Notes: generated by a model from the sequence alone, not told the origin. A stretch of DNA of 64,000 bases from Nocardioides speluncae (GCF_003121585.1 NZ_QEOO01000015.1:1-64000); one strand, 5' to 3'; shown: positions 19,208-27,636, counted from the first letter of the stretch. Numbers and translations: made by a program.

Positions 19208-20419
19208 TCAGGGCAGGCGTGCCTGCTTCATCAGCACCGAGTTGTAGATCGTCGACACCTTGACCCCGTCGAGCCATTCGGTGAGCCGGGCCGCCTCGAC
19301 GTCGAACGCCGCCTTCGCCTCGGCCCCGAGGTCCTCGCGCAGCAGCACCTTGACCACGCCGTCGTCGTCGTGCACCCAGCAGCCGACGATCCGGCCGTGC
19401 CACCACGCGGTGGTGCCGGCGTTGCCGGCGGTGTCGAAGAGGTATGGCGTGTGCGCGGGGTCGAGGTAGAACTCACGGTTCCGCCAGCCCATCGTGGTCG
19501 GATCCAGGACCGGCACCAGCGCAGCCCACGGCTCGACCGCGGGTACCGGGTCGAGGTCATCGGGCAGCACCCACCCCGCCAGCCCGCCGTCGAGGCTCAC
19601 CGGCACCGCGCCGATGTCGGCCAGCGCCTGACGTACTGCGGTCTTGGTCGAGCCGAGCCACCACACGAGGTCGGCCTCGGTGCCGGGACCAAAAGTCCAC
19701 AGCCAGTGGCGCACGAGCTCGGCGTACCCCTCCTCGACGGAGAGCGGGGCGGCCGGCTCGCCGAGCCAGTGCTCGGTGAGCGTCCATTCGTGGCGGGAGA
19801 GCCGCCAGTGACCGGTGTTGTTGCCGCGCACGATCAGCGCCTCGGCCCCGAGCGCGCTGAGGATCCGTGGGCCGAACGAGAACGTGCCGCCCCACTTCTT
19901 GCCCTCGCCCATCGTGAACTTGGCCTGAAGCTCGGCCACCTCCTCGCGCAGCTGCAGCGCGGTGAGTGCGTCGCCGTCGGCCAGCCGCGCCAGCACCGCG
20001 GCCCGGGCCGCGGCGAGCCAGGCTTCTGCGTCGTCGGACAGGCCGGAGGCGGCCACGTCCTTGAGCACATTGCGCCTTTCCTGCTGAGCAACCCGCGCGG
20101 AGATGCTGCCCCAGGCCGCAGGCAGCAGATCGCGCGGGAAGACGAACATCGTGCGGCGCATCGCCAGCTGCTTGACCAGCGCCCGGTCGTCGTAGAGCAG
20201 CTTGTCGATCTCGTTGAGCGTGACGTCGTGGACGCGGGCGAACAGCGACAGGTACGGGCTCGGCGGCTCCGTGGCGTGCAGCACCGTCATCGCCCGGGTC
20301 GCGGCCTCCGGGTCGTCGTACCGGTGCTGCGGGGCGAGGCCGTGCCGCCGGGCCAGCCGAGCGCGGCGCTCGTCGTCGTCGATGTGGCGGACCGGGTCGG
20401 GAACGGCGTACTTGGGCAT
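19208..20419 (-). CDS. Winged-helix DNA-binding domain protein (HTH_42, AlkZ/YcaQ-like)
   Basis: 403 aa from the ATG at 20419 (MPKYAVPDPVRHIDDDERRARLARRH). The family is defined by three winged-helix units: an N-terminal RARLARRHGL segment, a central RDLLPAAWG region, and a C-terminal AWWHGRIVGCWV strand. Relatives include interstrand cross-link and alkyl-DNA glycosylases (AlkZ, YcaQ); the diagnostic catalytic QxQ/QxD motif is not obvious here, so enzyme activity is uncertain. It starts 51 bp from a divergent membrane protein. Confidence 0.8.
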   Translation of the reverse strand: MPKYAVPDPVRHIDDDERRARLARRHGLAPQHRYDDPEAATRAMTVLHATEPPSPYLSLFARVHDVTLNEIDKLLYDDRALVKQLAMRRTMFVFPRDLLPAAWGSISARVAQQERRNVLKDVAASGLSDDAEAWLAAARAAVLARLADGDALTALQLREEVAELQAKFTMGEGKKWGGTFSFGPRILSALGAEALIVRGNNTGHWRLSRHEWTLTEHWLGEPAAPLSVEEGYAELVRHWLWTFGPGTEADLVWWLGSTKTAVRQALADIGAVPVSLDGGLAGWVLPDDLDPVPAVEPWAALVPVLDPTTMGWRNREFYLDPAHTPYLFDTAGNAGTTAWWHGRIVGCWVHDDDGVVKVLLREDLGAEAKAAFDVEAARLTEWLDGVKVSTIYNSVLMKQARLP

Positions 20420-20470
20420 GGTGGGTCCAGCATGCCGGACCGACCATCGGCGGTGGCTACGCTGAGCGCC

Positions 20471-21055
20471 ATGTCGTACCCGCCGTCGTACCCACCGCCG
20501 GGAGGCCAGTCGGGTGGCCAGCCGCCCCAGCAACCGCCGTACGGCAGGCCGCCGCCGGGCTACTCCGCCCCGGGTCAGCCTCCTGCGCCTGGCGTTCTGC
20601 CGCGACGGCGAAGGGCCTGGCTGGGGCCGGTCATCCTGGTCGCCGTGCTGCTGCTGGTGGCCGGAGCCGTGGTGCTGGCGATCCTGCTCGCCCGAGGCAA
20701 CGGAGTCTCCGTCGCGACGCTGGACGAGGGCGACTGTCTGGTCAGCTCCGACCTGGCCGCCGGCAACGGCTCGGTGGGCGAGATCGAGACCGCGGACTGC
20801 GCCGGCGCACACGACGCCGAGATCTTCGCGACATTCGAGCTCGACGACGACGAGGCGGACGAGTACGACGACGCCGCGCCGGCAAGGTGCGCCGAGCTGC
20901 TCGCCGAGCAGGACAGCTCGCTCGACCAGCTCGCCGAGGACGACCTCGAGGTCCGACCACTCACCCAGGACGAGGAGCCGGCCGCTGGCGACCAGGTGGT
21001 CTGCCTGGTCCGGCACACCGAGGGCGACGAGCTCGACGGGCCGGTCTTCGAGTAG
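20471..21055 (+). CDS. Membrane protein with septum-formation-like C-terminal domain
   Basis: 194 aa. Start at the ATG 7 nt after TACGCT (20458-20463), a leaderless layout. The first 50 residues are a Pro/Gly/Tyr-rich cytoplasmic tail, followed by RRRRAW and one membrane helix (about 52-74). The outer domain has VATLDEGDCLVS, ETADCAGAHDAEIF and VVCLVRH, giving the conserved Cys pairs and HDAE motif of the septum formation domain family. That family name comes from one studied member; the role here is unknown. It converges with the next gene at 6 bp. Confidence 0.75.
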   Translation: MSYPPSYPPPGGQSGGQPPQQPPYGRPPPGYSAPGQPPAPGVLPRRRRAWLGPVILVAVLLLVAGAVVLAILLARGNGVSVATLDEGDCLVSSDLAAGNGSVGEIETADCAGAHDAEIFATFELDDDEADEYDDAAPARCAELLAEQDSSLDQLAEDDLEVRPLTQDEEPAAGDQVVCLVRHTEGDELDGPVFE

Positions 21056-21060
21056 AGCAG

Positions 21061-21498
21061 TTAGGCGCTCAGGGCCGGGGTGCGCCCTGCGAACTTCGTC
21101 ATGAAGTCGGTCCAGCCGTGCTCGGTCACCAGGATCACGTCGCCGGTGTGGGCGCGCGACAGGTGGTTCGCGTAGCGCCAGGCGCTGAACCAGTGGGCCT
21201 CGTTGGGCCCGAACACGCAGAGTCCGGGTCGGACGACGACAGTCATTACCGCATGCCGCGTCGGCCAGGTATCTGGCACCGGCATGAGCTCCACGCGCTC
21301 TCGCAACTCCTCCCGAGCGGCCTCGCAGTCGTAGAGCACAGCGGGAGTGTCCAACCGCTCGACCAGAACGATTCTCTGCTCGGTCGCCGGGTCGACGACC
21401 AGGACGAGGTACGCCGTGCCCGGCGCCATCGGCACGCGCGCGGCCAGGTCGTTGATCAGTGCGCTGGGATCTCGGAACTCATAGGTCTGGAGTGTCAT
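21061..21498 (-). CDS. Hypothetical protein
   Basis: 145 aa, ATG start. I recognise no family. The sequence is compact and mixed alpha/beta, with TAYLVLVVDPATEQRIVLVERLD, VVVRPGLCVFGPNEAHWFSAWRYAN and VILVTEHGWTDF. No signal peptide or membrane segment. Codon use matches the surrounding genes, so it looks expressed. It lies in the island separating the radical SAM pair. Confidence 0.6.
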   Translation of the reverse strand: MTLQTYEFRDPSALINDLAARVPMAPGTAYLVLVVDPATEQRIVLVERLDTPAVLYDCEAAREELRERVELMPVPDTWPTRHAVMTVVVRPGLCVFGPNEAHWFSAWRYANHLSRAHTGDVILVTEHGWTDFMTKFAGRTPALSA

Positions 21499-21619
21499 GC
21501 CGACGAGAGTGCCCGATCCGAACGTCAGCCGCTTTGGTTATCCACAGGCGCCGAATTCATCCGTGAGAAGCGGCGCGACTTCGGCAAGGCTCTGGGAACG
21601 ACACAGCAAGGAGCCAGCT

Positions 21620-22240
21620 ATGGGATACACCACCGACTTCGTCGGGCACGTCGACATCGACCCCGCTCTCAACGAGGACGAGATCAACTATCTGACCGCC
21701 TTCTCGGCGTCACGCCGGTTCGACCGCGCCGGTGGGCCGTACGCCGTACCCGGCAACCCAGCGGCCGAGCAGCGTGGCGAGACCGCCATCGAGGCCTACA
21801 ACCGCTCCGCGCCAGGTCAGCCTGGGCTGTGGTGCCAATGGACACCCTGCTGGGACGGCTGCTGCCTCGCGTTCGACGGGACCGAGAAGTTCTACAGCCC
21901 GGTGCGGTGGATGAGCTATCTGATCGAGCACTTCCTGAAGCCGGGCGCCCAAGCATCGAGATCGGACGATCCGCAGTTCGCCGGATTCACATTCGACCAC
22001 GTTCTCGACGGGATGATCGTCGGCTGTCGACGCGACAACAAGGAGCTGTACTCGATCACGGTGACCAACAACCGAGTGCGCGAGACGGTGCTACGGCCCT
22101 CCGACACCCGATACCTCGACTACCCGCCCCTGCCCTACGAGTCGGCCATCGACCGCCAGCGCGCCGACCGGGCCCGGCGACGACGGGGAACCCAGCGGCC
22201 GGACGGCATCGCCGACCTCGCGTCACCACGATCCGGCTAG
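21620..22240 (+). CDS. Conserved hypothetical protein
   Basis: 206 aa. The ATG at 21620 has AAGGAG 7 nt upstream; a longer frame to 21497 has no such site. The N-terminus MGYTTDFVGHVDIDPALNE, followed by YLTAFSASRRFDR and GGPYAVPGNP, is a pattern I know from uncharacterised actinobacterial and phage-related proteins. A Trp/Cys cluster, WCQWTPCWDGCCLAFDG, sits mid-protein. The C-terminal 45 residues are Arg-rich. Function unknown. Confidence 0.7.
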   Translation: MGYTTDFVGHVDIDPALNEDEINYLTAFSASRRFDRAGGPYAVPGNPAAEQRGETAIEAYNRSAPGQPGLWCQWTPCWDGCCLAFDGTEKFYSPVRWMSYLIEHFLKPGAQASRSDDPQFAGFTFDHVLDGMIVGCRRDNKELYSITVTNNRVRETVLRPSDTRYLDYPPLPYESAIDRQRADRARRRRGTQRPDGIADLASPRSG

Positions 22241-22258
22241 GGGGTGTGGCAAGAATGC

Positions 22259-22264
22259 TACGGT
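22259..22264 (+). promoter_or_regulatory. -10 box of the toxin-antitoxin operon
   Basis: TACGGT ends 7 nt before the antitoxin ATG, matching the leaderless pattern seen at many genes here. No clear -35 box. Antitoxin autoregulation would have to act in this 31-bp gap. Confidence 0.5.
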
Positions 22265-22271
22265 TGGCTAC

Positions 22272-22532
22272 ATGGGTACCGTCGCGTCTCGGGATCTTCG
22301 CAACCACACCGCTGACGTGCTTCGTCGCGTGGCCGAGGGCGAGCGTGTTGCGGTGACGGTTCACGGCGAGGTGGTCGCGGAGATCGCGCCACCGACCGAC
22401 CGTCGGGCAGCCTTCCTTCGGAAGGATGAGCTGATGGCGCTGATCGAGAAGAGGCAGGCGGACTCCGGGCTTCGCGACGACCTCGAAGCCCTGGCCGGCG
22501 ACACCACTGACGATCTGGGACCGATCGGGTGA
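22272..22532 (+). CDS. Phd/YefM-type antitoxin of a VapBC-like module
   Basis: 86 aa. VASRDLRNHTADVLRRVAEGERVAVTVHGEVVAEIAP is the standard prevent-host-death fold: an N-terminal dimer that binds the operator. The C-terminal half (RKDELMALIEKRQADSGLRDDL) would wrap the toxin. It overlaps the toxin start by 4 bp (GTGA), which couples their translation. Likely represses its own promoter. Confidence 0.92.
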   Translation: MGTVASRDLRNHTADVLRRVAEGERVAVTVHGEVVAEIAPPTDRRAAFLRKDELMALIEKRQADSGLRDDLEALAGDTTDDLGPIG

Positions 22533-22927
22533 CGCTCAGCGGACTGTTGGACACCAGCGTCTTCATTGCCCAGGAGTCGGGACGCTCCATCGACAGCCTG
22601 CGGCTTCCGCACCACAGCTATATCTCGGTGGTCACGATCGCCGAGCTCCAGGCCGGCGTGCTCGCCGCCAAGGACACCGACACCAGATCGCGCCGAATGG
22701 CCACCCTGGACGGTCTCGCTCCTCTGATGCCATTAGCTATCGATTCGACGGCCGCGGCCCACTGGGCCCGGCTGCGAGTGCGGCTCCACGAAGAGGGGCG
22801 GCGGATCAACGTCAACGACCTGTGGATCGCGGCCGTGGCGCTCGCCAACGACCTGCCGGTCGTCACCCAGGACGATGACTTCGCCGTGCTCAACGACCTC
22901 GGCCTACTCGAGGTCATCGCTGTTTAA
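22529..22927 (+). CDS. PIN-domain toxin, VapC family
   Basis: 132 aa, GTG start. PIN-domain ribonuclease with the acidic set visible: LLDTSVFIA (first Asp), a Glu in VVTIAELQAG, Asp in VNDLWIAAVAL, and Asp in LPVVTQDDDF. All four are present, so the toxin should be active against structured RNA such as tRNA; the target is unknown. It forms a complete two-gene module with the antitoxin and lies inside the accessory island. Confidence 0.92.
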   Translation: MTLSGLLDTSVFIAQESGRSIDSLRLPHHSYISVVTIAELQAGVLAAKDTDTRSRRMATLDGLAPLMPLAIDSTAAAHWARLRVRLHEEGRRINVNDLWIAAVALANDLPVVTQDDDFAVLNDLGLLEVIAV

Positions 22928-22929
22928 GG

Positions 22930-23307
22930 TCAGTAGCGCTCGAAGAGGCCGGCCACCCGCTCCGGAGGGTCGTAGGGCTCGGGCCAGAAGTCGGTGACCT
23001 TGGTGATCAAGCCGTCGCTGCCGAACTCGAGGAACACCTGCGCATCACCGGGCTCCTCGTCGTCGACGCGCCAGGCGAACCACACCACCGCGCGCTCGGC
23101 GTCGCCGATCACCACCTTCGGCGTCAGGTGCCAGTCGCCCGGGTAGGTCTCGTTGAACTTCCGGTACGCCGCCCGGCCGCGGATCCGCTCCCGGGTCTGC
23201 GGCATCTCGTAGACGACGTCCTCGCTCAGCAGCGCCGCCCAACCGTCCCAGTCCCGAGCCTCCAGGCGCTCGACCAGCTCCCGCGCCACCCCCGCCGTGT
23301 CAGTCAT
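22930..23307 (-). CDS. SnoaL/NTF2-like family protein
   Basis: 125 aa. The ATG at 23307 is preferred over a longer frame because TACGGT (23315-23320, minus) lies 7 nt upstream and the family begins here. LVERLEARDWDGWAALLSEDVVYEMPQTRERIRGRAAYRKFNETYPGDWH is a typical cone-fold start: small enzymes or binding proteins with a hydrophobic pocket. FLEFGSDGLITKVTDFWPEPYDPP closes the sheet. Substrate cannot be predicted. It converges with vapC at 2 bp. Confidence 0.85.
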   Translation of the reverse strand: MTDTAGVARELVERLEARDWDGWAALLSEDVVYEMPQTRERIRGRAAYRKFNETYPGDWHLTPKVVIGDAERAVVWFAWRVDDEEPGDAQVFLEFGSDGLITKVTDFWPEPYDPPERVAGLFERY

Positions 23308-23343
23308 GCCAGCGACCGTACCCAGCAGCACCGACAATGAAGC

Positions 23344-23784
23344 ATGACTCCGAGACCGCTGCTGCTCGCCGCAGTCCTGCTCGGCCTCGCCGTAGTGCCC
23401 TTCCCGCAACCGCTCGCCTCGGCGTCGTGTGCGGCGCCGTACCTCAAACTCAATGAGCGGCCGGTCCTTGAGCGCGGCGCTACCGCGACGGTCGAGGGGC
23501 GCGCCTTCGTCGACGGCTGTCGGGACAGTATGAGCTGCTCGGAGGGCCTGGGTTGCGACTCCTGCGAGTACGACGACCCGCCCCCGAAGCCGCTGACGGA
23601 CGTGGTGCTACGGCTGGTGCAGGGCGACCGAAAGTGGCGACTCGACGTCGCGGACGCGGGCACGGCGGACGACAACCAGCAGGGCCACGTGACCTGGACC
23701 TTCAAGCTCCCCGCGGACGCAAAGCCGGGCCCGGCGAAGCTGGCCGCGGACCACGCCCACCCGGTCCAGATCCGGGTCCGCTGA
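23344..23784 (+). CDS. Small secreted Cys-rich protein
   Basis: 146 aa. MTPRPLLLAAVLLGLAVVPFPQPLASA is a signal peptide with an ASA/SC cleavage region. The mature part carries six Cys (CAAPY, DGCRDSMSCSEGLGCDSCEYDD) likely to form disulfides, and an Ig-like strand pattern (VVLRLVQGDRKWRLDV, GHVTWTFKLPADAKPGPAKLAAD). Exported; no family recognised. The start is 36 bp from the divergent NTF2-like gene. Confidence 0.7.
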   Translation: MTPRPLLLAAVLLGLAVVPFPQPLASASCAAPYLKLNERPVLERGATATVEGRAFVDGCRDSMSCSEGLGCDSCEYDDPPPKPLTDVVLRLVQGDRKWRLDVADAGTADDNQQGHVTWTFKLPADAKPGPAKLAADHAHPVQIRVR

Positions 23785-23807
23785 CCGCCGACCTCGGTAA
23801 CGCCGAG

Positions 23808-24038
23808 CTAGCCGCCGTCGCGGATCACGGCAAGGACCCGCGGCAGTACCTGACAGAACTCGCCACCACCCCACGAGTCGACCAGTCCGCCCGCTCGCTC
23901 GAGCGAGTCCCAGAGCGGCTCGGACGATCGGACGATCTCCGCTGCGTGAACCTCGTCCACGCCGAGCGTCGCTTGCACTGCGGCGACGACCTCATGACGC
24001 GACTCTTCGGGCATGTCATTCAGCGGATCGCGATTCAT
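23808..24038 (-). CDS. Small hypothetical protein
   Basis: 76 aa. ATG with AGGAG 10 nt upstream. It is acidic and helical: DMPEESRHEVVAAVQATLGVDEVHAAEIVRSSEPLWDSLERAGGLVDSW. No family recognised. The helical pattern and the ribosome site favour a real gene over a chance frame, but it is short. Confidence 0.5.
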   Translation of the reverse strand: MNRDPLNDMPEESRHEVVAAVQATLGVDEVHAAEIVRSSEPLWDSLERAGGLVDSWGGGEFCQVLPRVLAVIRDGG

Positions 24039-24078
24039 GTTCGACAGTCTCCTGTGTCGACAAAACTCCGCGACGCGT

Positions 24079-24150
24079 GGTCAGTCGACGCTGAGTGGCA
24101 GCAACTTCCGGCCGGTCGGGCCGATCCGGATCTCGGTGTTCATCTCGGGG
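24079..24150 (-). pseudogene. Displaced copy of the 3' end of the TIGR03960 radical SAM gene
   Basis: 72 bp differing at about 7 positions from 24640-24711, the true gene end. Read on the minus strand it encodes PEMNTEIRIGPTGRKLLPL then SVD and a stop, against PEMNTEIQIGPTGQKLLPL then SVV. Similarity stops abruptly at the codon for Pro on the 5' side. It is a second copy of the gene terminus, 561 bp downstream of the real one, and has no start of its own beyond an internal ATG. Confidence 0.8.
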
Positions 24151-24233
24151 CCAGATGGACAACACGAACAGAAGCATCCAGCGCCATTTGGGACGCACTC
24201 AGCTGCCGATGAGCGATCACATGCGGATCCCCG

Positions 24234-24581
24234 TCAGTTCGACGAGTGCGAGGTTATTCGCGAGCCCGCAGGAAGGTCCTCGGGAAGCGCTCCGGACAGG
24301 AGCACACACGGTCCTTCGCCTGGCTCGTCTGCCACGGGAAAGTCCAATTGAGCTTCGTACAGGGCGGGCTCGCTGTCACCAGGGCGTAGCACCTCAGCGA
24401 GGAAGGGGGTCACGAGTGTTCCTGCCGCTGGGCTACTAGGCCCCGCCACGAGCGCTCCGAAGACCGTGATGAACCCGCCTTCCCGCTTGCCGCTCGGCTC
24501 GTAGATCCGACCGTCGCTAACGAACTCAATCAACCCGGCTCCGCGGCTTTGTCCACACGGTGATGGTCTCACCTCAGGCAT
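24234..24581 (-). CDS. Possible hypothetical protein between the duplicated gene ends
   Basis: 115 aa, ATG start with a weak AAGG 9 nt upstream. GLIEFVSDGRIYEPSG, GGFITVFGALVAG and FLAEVLRPGDSEPALYEAQLDFPVADEP look protein-like, but I recognise no family. Lies wholly inside the 489-bp segment bounded by the 72-bp duplication. It may be a remnant of the inserted DNA. Confidence 0.35.
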   Translation of the reverse strand: MPEVRPSPCGQSRGAGLIEFVSDGRIYEPSGKREGGFITVFGALVAGPSSPAAGTLVTPFLAEVLRPGDSEPALYEAQLDFPVADEPGEGPCVLLSGALPEDLPAGSRITSHSSN

Positions 24582-24594
24582 CCGACCGCGCCTT

Positions 24595-24629
24595 GGTTTC
24601 GAGACGGTCGCTGAGCGACCTCCTCAACC
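24595..24629. repeat. REP-like palindromic element
   Basis: GGTTTCGAG and CTCaACC enclose a perfect inner palindrome GGTCGCTGAGCGACC. I recall this pattern as a dispersed intergenic repeat in Nocardioides-type genomes; the family membership is from memory. It sits 13 bp after the radical SAM gene stop and may act as its terminator. Confidence 0.65.
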
Positions 24630-24641
24630 GGCGGCACCAGG

Positions 24642-26663
24642 TCAGACCACGCTGAGAGGCAGCAGCTTCTGGCCGGTGGGGCCGATCTGGATCTCGGTGT
24701 TCATCTCGGGGCAGACGCCGCAGTCGTAGCAGGGGGTCCAGCGGCAGTCCTCGACCTCGCCGACGTCCTCGCCGTCGGCCTGGGCGAGGGCGTCCTCCCA
24801 GTCGGCCCACAGCCAGTCCTTGTCGAGGCCGGAGTCGAGGTGGTCCCAGGGCAGGATCTCGTCGTACTCCCGCTCTCGGATGGTGTACCAGTCGAGGTCG
24901 ACACCGGACAGCGCCTGCTCGCAGGCCGCGACCCAGCGGTCGTAGGAGAAGTGCTCGCTCCAGCCGTCGAACCGGCCGCCGTCACGCCAGACCTGTTCGA
25001 TGACGGCGCCGACCCGGCGGTCGCCGCGGGAGAGCAGGCCTTCGATGATGCCGGGCTTGCCGTCGTGGTAGCGGAAGCCGATCGCGCGGCCGAACTTCTT
25101 GTCCTGACGGACGGTGTCGCGCAGCTGCTGCAGCCGGTCGTCGGTGGTCTCGTGGTCAAGCTGCGCGGCCCACTGGAACGGAGTGTGCGGCTTCGGCACG
25201 AACCCGCCGATCGACACCGTGCAGCGGATGTCGTTGCGGCCGGACACCTCGCGCCCCTTGGCGATCACCTTCTTCGCCAGGTCCGCGATGGCGAGTACGT
25301 CCTCGTCTGTCTCGGTCGGCAGGCCGCACATGAAGTAGAGCTTCACCTGCCGCCAGCCGTGGGAGTACGCCGTCGCAACGGTGCGGATCAGGTCCTCCTC
25401 GGTGACCATCTTGTTGATCACCCTGCGCATACGCTCGCTGCCGCCTTCGGGCGCGAAGGTCAGCCCCGAGCGCCGACCGTTGCGGGAGAACTCGTTGGCC
25501 AGCGTGATGTTGAAGGCGTCCACCCGCGTCGACGGCAGGCTCAGGCTCACGTTGGAGCCTTCGTAGCGGTCCGCGAGACCCTTCGCGACGTCGCCGATCT
25601 CGGTGTGGTCGGCGCTGGACAGCGACAGCAGGCCGACCTCCTCGAAGCCGGACTTGCGGATGCCGTTCTCCACCATGTCGCCGATGGTGTTGATCGAGCG
25701 CTCGCGCACCGGCCGGGTGATCATCCCGGCCTGGCAGAACCGGCAGCCGCGGGTGCAGCCGCGGAAGATCTCGACGCTGAACCGCTCGTGCACGGTCTCG
25801 GCGAGCGGCACCAGCGGCTTCGCCGGGTACGGCCAGGCGTCGAGGTCCATCAGGGTGTGCTTGGCGACCCGCCACGGCACGCCCTGGACATTTGGTGTGT
25901 ACGACGAGATCGCAGCTCCGCCACCAGCAGCCCCGCCGTACGCGACGTCGTAGAACTTCGGGACGTAGACGCCGCCGCTCACCGCCAGCCGGCGCAGCAG
26001 CTCGTCACGGGCGCTCGGCATCTCGCCGGCCGGGCAGCCCTGCGCCTTCCACTCGCGGATCACCTCGGAGATCGCGAGCACGACCTCCTCGCCGTCGCCG
26101 AGCACCGCGGCGTCCAGGAAGTCGGCGATCGGCTCCGGGTTGAACGCGGCGTGGCCGCCGGCGAGCACGATCGGGTCGGCGTCTGTGCGGTCCACGGCGT
26201 GCAGCGGGATCTGCGCCAGGTTGAGCGCATTGAGCATGTTGGTGTAGCCCAGCTCGGTCGAGAAGCTCAGGCCGAGTACGTCGAAGGCGCGCACCGGCCG
26301 GTGACTGTCGACGGTGAACTGCGGGATCGGGCCGTGCTGGTCGCCGTCGCGGAGCACCTGCTCCATGTCCGGCCACACCGCGTAGGTCCGCTCGGCGACG
26401 ATCCAGTCGCGCTCGTTCAGCACCTCGTAAAGGATCTGAACGCCCTGGTTGGGCAGGCCGACCTCGTAGGCGTCGGGGTACATCAGCGCCCACCGCACCG
26501 TGGGCCCGTCCGGCGCACAGTCCCAGTCCTTCAGGGTCGAGTTCAGCTCGCCACCGACGTACTGGATCGGCTTCTGCACCGACGGCAGCTTCGGCTCCAA
26601 GCGCGCGAAGACGCTCTCGACGGACACAGGCTCGACAGGCACAGCCTCGACGGACACGGGCAC
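24642..26663 (-). CDS. TIGR03960 family B12-binding-type radical SAM protein
   Basis: 673 aa. N-terminal B12-binding-like domain (YPDAYEVGLPNQGVQILYEVLNER), then a radical SAM core with the FRGCTRGCRFCQAG cluster motif (CxxxCxxC) near residue 305, and a C-terminal GVCPEMNTEIQIGPTG region with further Cys (CRWTPCYDCGVC). It starts with GTG at 26663; several nearby in-frame GTGs make the exact start uncertain because the first codons are a short DNA repeat. Normally paired directly with TIGR03936; here they are separated by 5.5 kb. The reaction is not established. Confidence 0.9.
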   Translation of the reverse strand: MPVSVEAVPVEPVSVESVFARLEPKLPSVQKPIQYVGGELNSTLKDWDCAPDGPTVRWALMYPDAYEVGLPNQGVQILYEVLNERDWIVAERTYAVWPDMEQVLRDGDQHGPIPQFTVDSHRPVRAFDVLGLSFSTELGYTNMLNALNLAQIPLHAVDRTDADPIVLAGGHAAFNPEPIADFLDAAVLGDGEEVVLAISEVIREWKAQGCPAGEMPSARDELLRRLAVSGGVYVPKFYDVAYGGAAGGGAAISSYTPNVQGVPWRVAKHTLMDLDAWPYPAKPLVPLAETVHERFSVEIFRGCTRGCRFCQAGMITRPVRERSINTIGDMVENGIRKSGFEEVGLLSLSSADHTEIGDVAKGLADRYEGSNVSLSLPSTRVDAFNITLANEFSRNGRRSGLTFAPEGGSERMRRVINKMVTEEDLIRTVATAYSHGWRQVKLYFMCGLPTETDEDVLAIADLAKKVIAKGREVSGRNDIRCTVSIGGFVPKPHTPFQWAAQLDHETTDDRLQQLRDTVRQDKKFGRAIGFRYHDGKPGIIEGLLSRGDRRVGAVIEQVWRDGGRFDGWSEHFSYDRWVAACEQALSGVDLDWYTIREREYDEILPWDHLDSGLDKDWLWADWEDALAQADGEDVGEVEDCRWTPCYDCGVCPEMNTEIQIGPTGQKLLPLSVV

Positions 26664-26727
26664 CTCAGGGTGAGTTGGGGACGACTCACCAGGGTACGGC
26701 GGTCGCCGCGGCCGCGCACATCGCGAC

Positions 26728-27636
26728 TCAGCCCTTGACGTAGCTGTACTTCTCGCAGATCTTTCCGTCGCGGAACCGGATCACGTCGACACCGCGCGTG
26801 TGGCCGGGCGTCTCGCCGGCCCACGCGTAGGTCCAGCGGACCACGGCACGGTCACCGGAGACGAACGACTCCTCTTCGGTGAACGCCATGCCCGGCGTCC
26901 CCATCACCTCGCGCCACGCGGCGGCGACCGCCTCCCTGCCATCGACGCGCAGCCCGTCGGGAGCCGGGCTCGTGCTCTCGAAGGCGATGTCGTCGGTGAT
27001 CAGCTCCATCGCGGCGGACAGGTCGCCGGCCCCGAAGGCGTCACCGAACCGGGCGAGTACGGCGTGGTTCCGGCCCCAGTGGCCGTCGCGGCCGAACCTC
27101 GCGAGCAGGTCGCGCTGCGGGTCGCCGCCGAGCGCGAGCTGGGGTCCGGTCGCACCGCCCTCGCGGTACATCGCCTCGCGCTCCACGAACCAGTCCGCGA
27201 CCGCGTGCACCAGCATCGGGTCCATCCTGGTGTCGCCACCGGTCGCGGCAGCAAGATCCCAACCGTGGACGAGGTGGTCGGCGGCAAGCTGGAGCGCGTA
27301 CTCGGCCACCTGCTCCTCGCCGTACGACAGGTGCACGGTGCCGCCTTCCGCCAGCCTTCTCGCGGTGGCGGGTACCGCTTCGCGGGCGGCAGCCAGCGAC
27401 CTGCCGACCGGATCGTCGCCGAGCTGGTCACCTTCGAAGGCGGCTCCCACCTCCTCGACCGTGCTGCCCTTCATGAGCGGCACCGTCCACAGATCCTCGT
27501 AGGTCACGTGGTTGACCAGCTCGCGCACCGTCCACTCGCGGCATGGCGTCGGGTCGCCCCACTGGTCGTCCTTGACCGCGTTGACTCGATCCGCCCACGC
27601 CTCGACGGTGCGGTGGTAGAGCGTGTTCACATCCAT
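26728..27636 (-). CDS. TIGR03086-type metal-binding (DinB/MDMPI-like) protein fused to an NTF2-like domain
   Basis: 302 aa from the ATG at 27636, which has GAGGGAGG upstream; an in-frame extension to 27714 is rejected. Residues 1-185 carry DPTPCREWTVRELVNHV and DHLVHGWDLAAATGG, the conserved metal-binding His pattern of mycothiol-dependent isomerase-like proteins. Residues 195-302 form a SnoaL-like domain (LARFGDAFGAGDLSAAMELITDDIAFE, VDVIRFRDGKICEKYSY). The two domains are usually separate proteins. Substrate unknown; a thiol-dependent detoxification role is inference. Confidence 0.85.
   Translation of the reverse strand: MDVNTLYHRTVEAWADRVNAVKDDQWGDPTPCREWTVRELVNHVTYEDLWTVPLMKGSTVEEVGAAFEGDQLGDDPVGRSLAAAREAVPATARRLAEGGTVHLSYGEEQVAEYALQLAADHLVHGWDLAAATGGDTRMDPMLVHAVADWFVEREAMYREGGATGPQLALGGDPQRDLLARFGRDGHWGRNHAVLARFGDAFGAGDLSAAMELITDDIAFESTSPAPDGLRVDGREAVAAAWREVMGTPGMAFTEEESFVSGDRAVVRWTYAWAGETPGHTRGVDVIRFRDGKICEKYSYVKG

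Noticed and set aside
24016..24198. 60-aa frame MRPKWRWMLLFVLSIW... overlapping the duplicated gene end
   Set aside because: It reads the duplicated segment in the wrong frame and has no ribosome site.
19182..24641. Prophage
   Set aside because: No integrase, capsid, portal or lysis gene is present.
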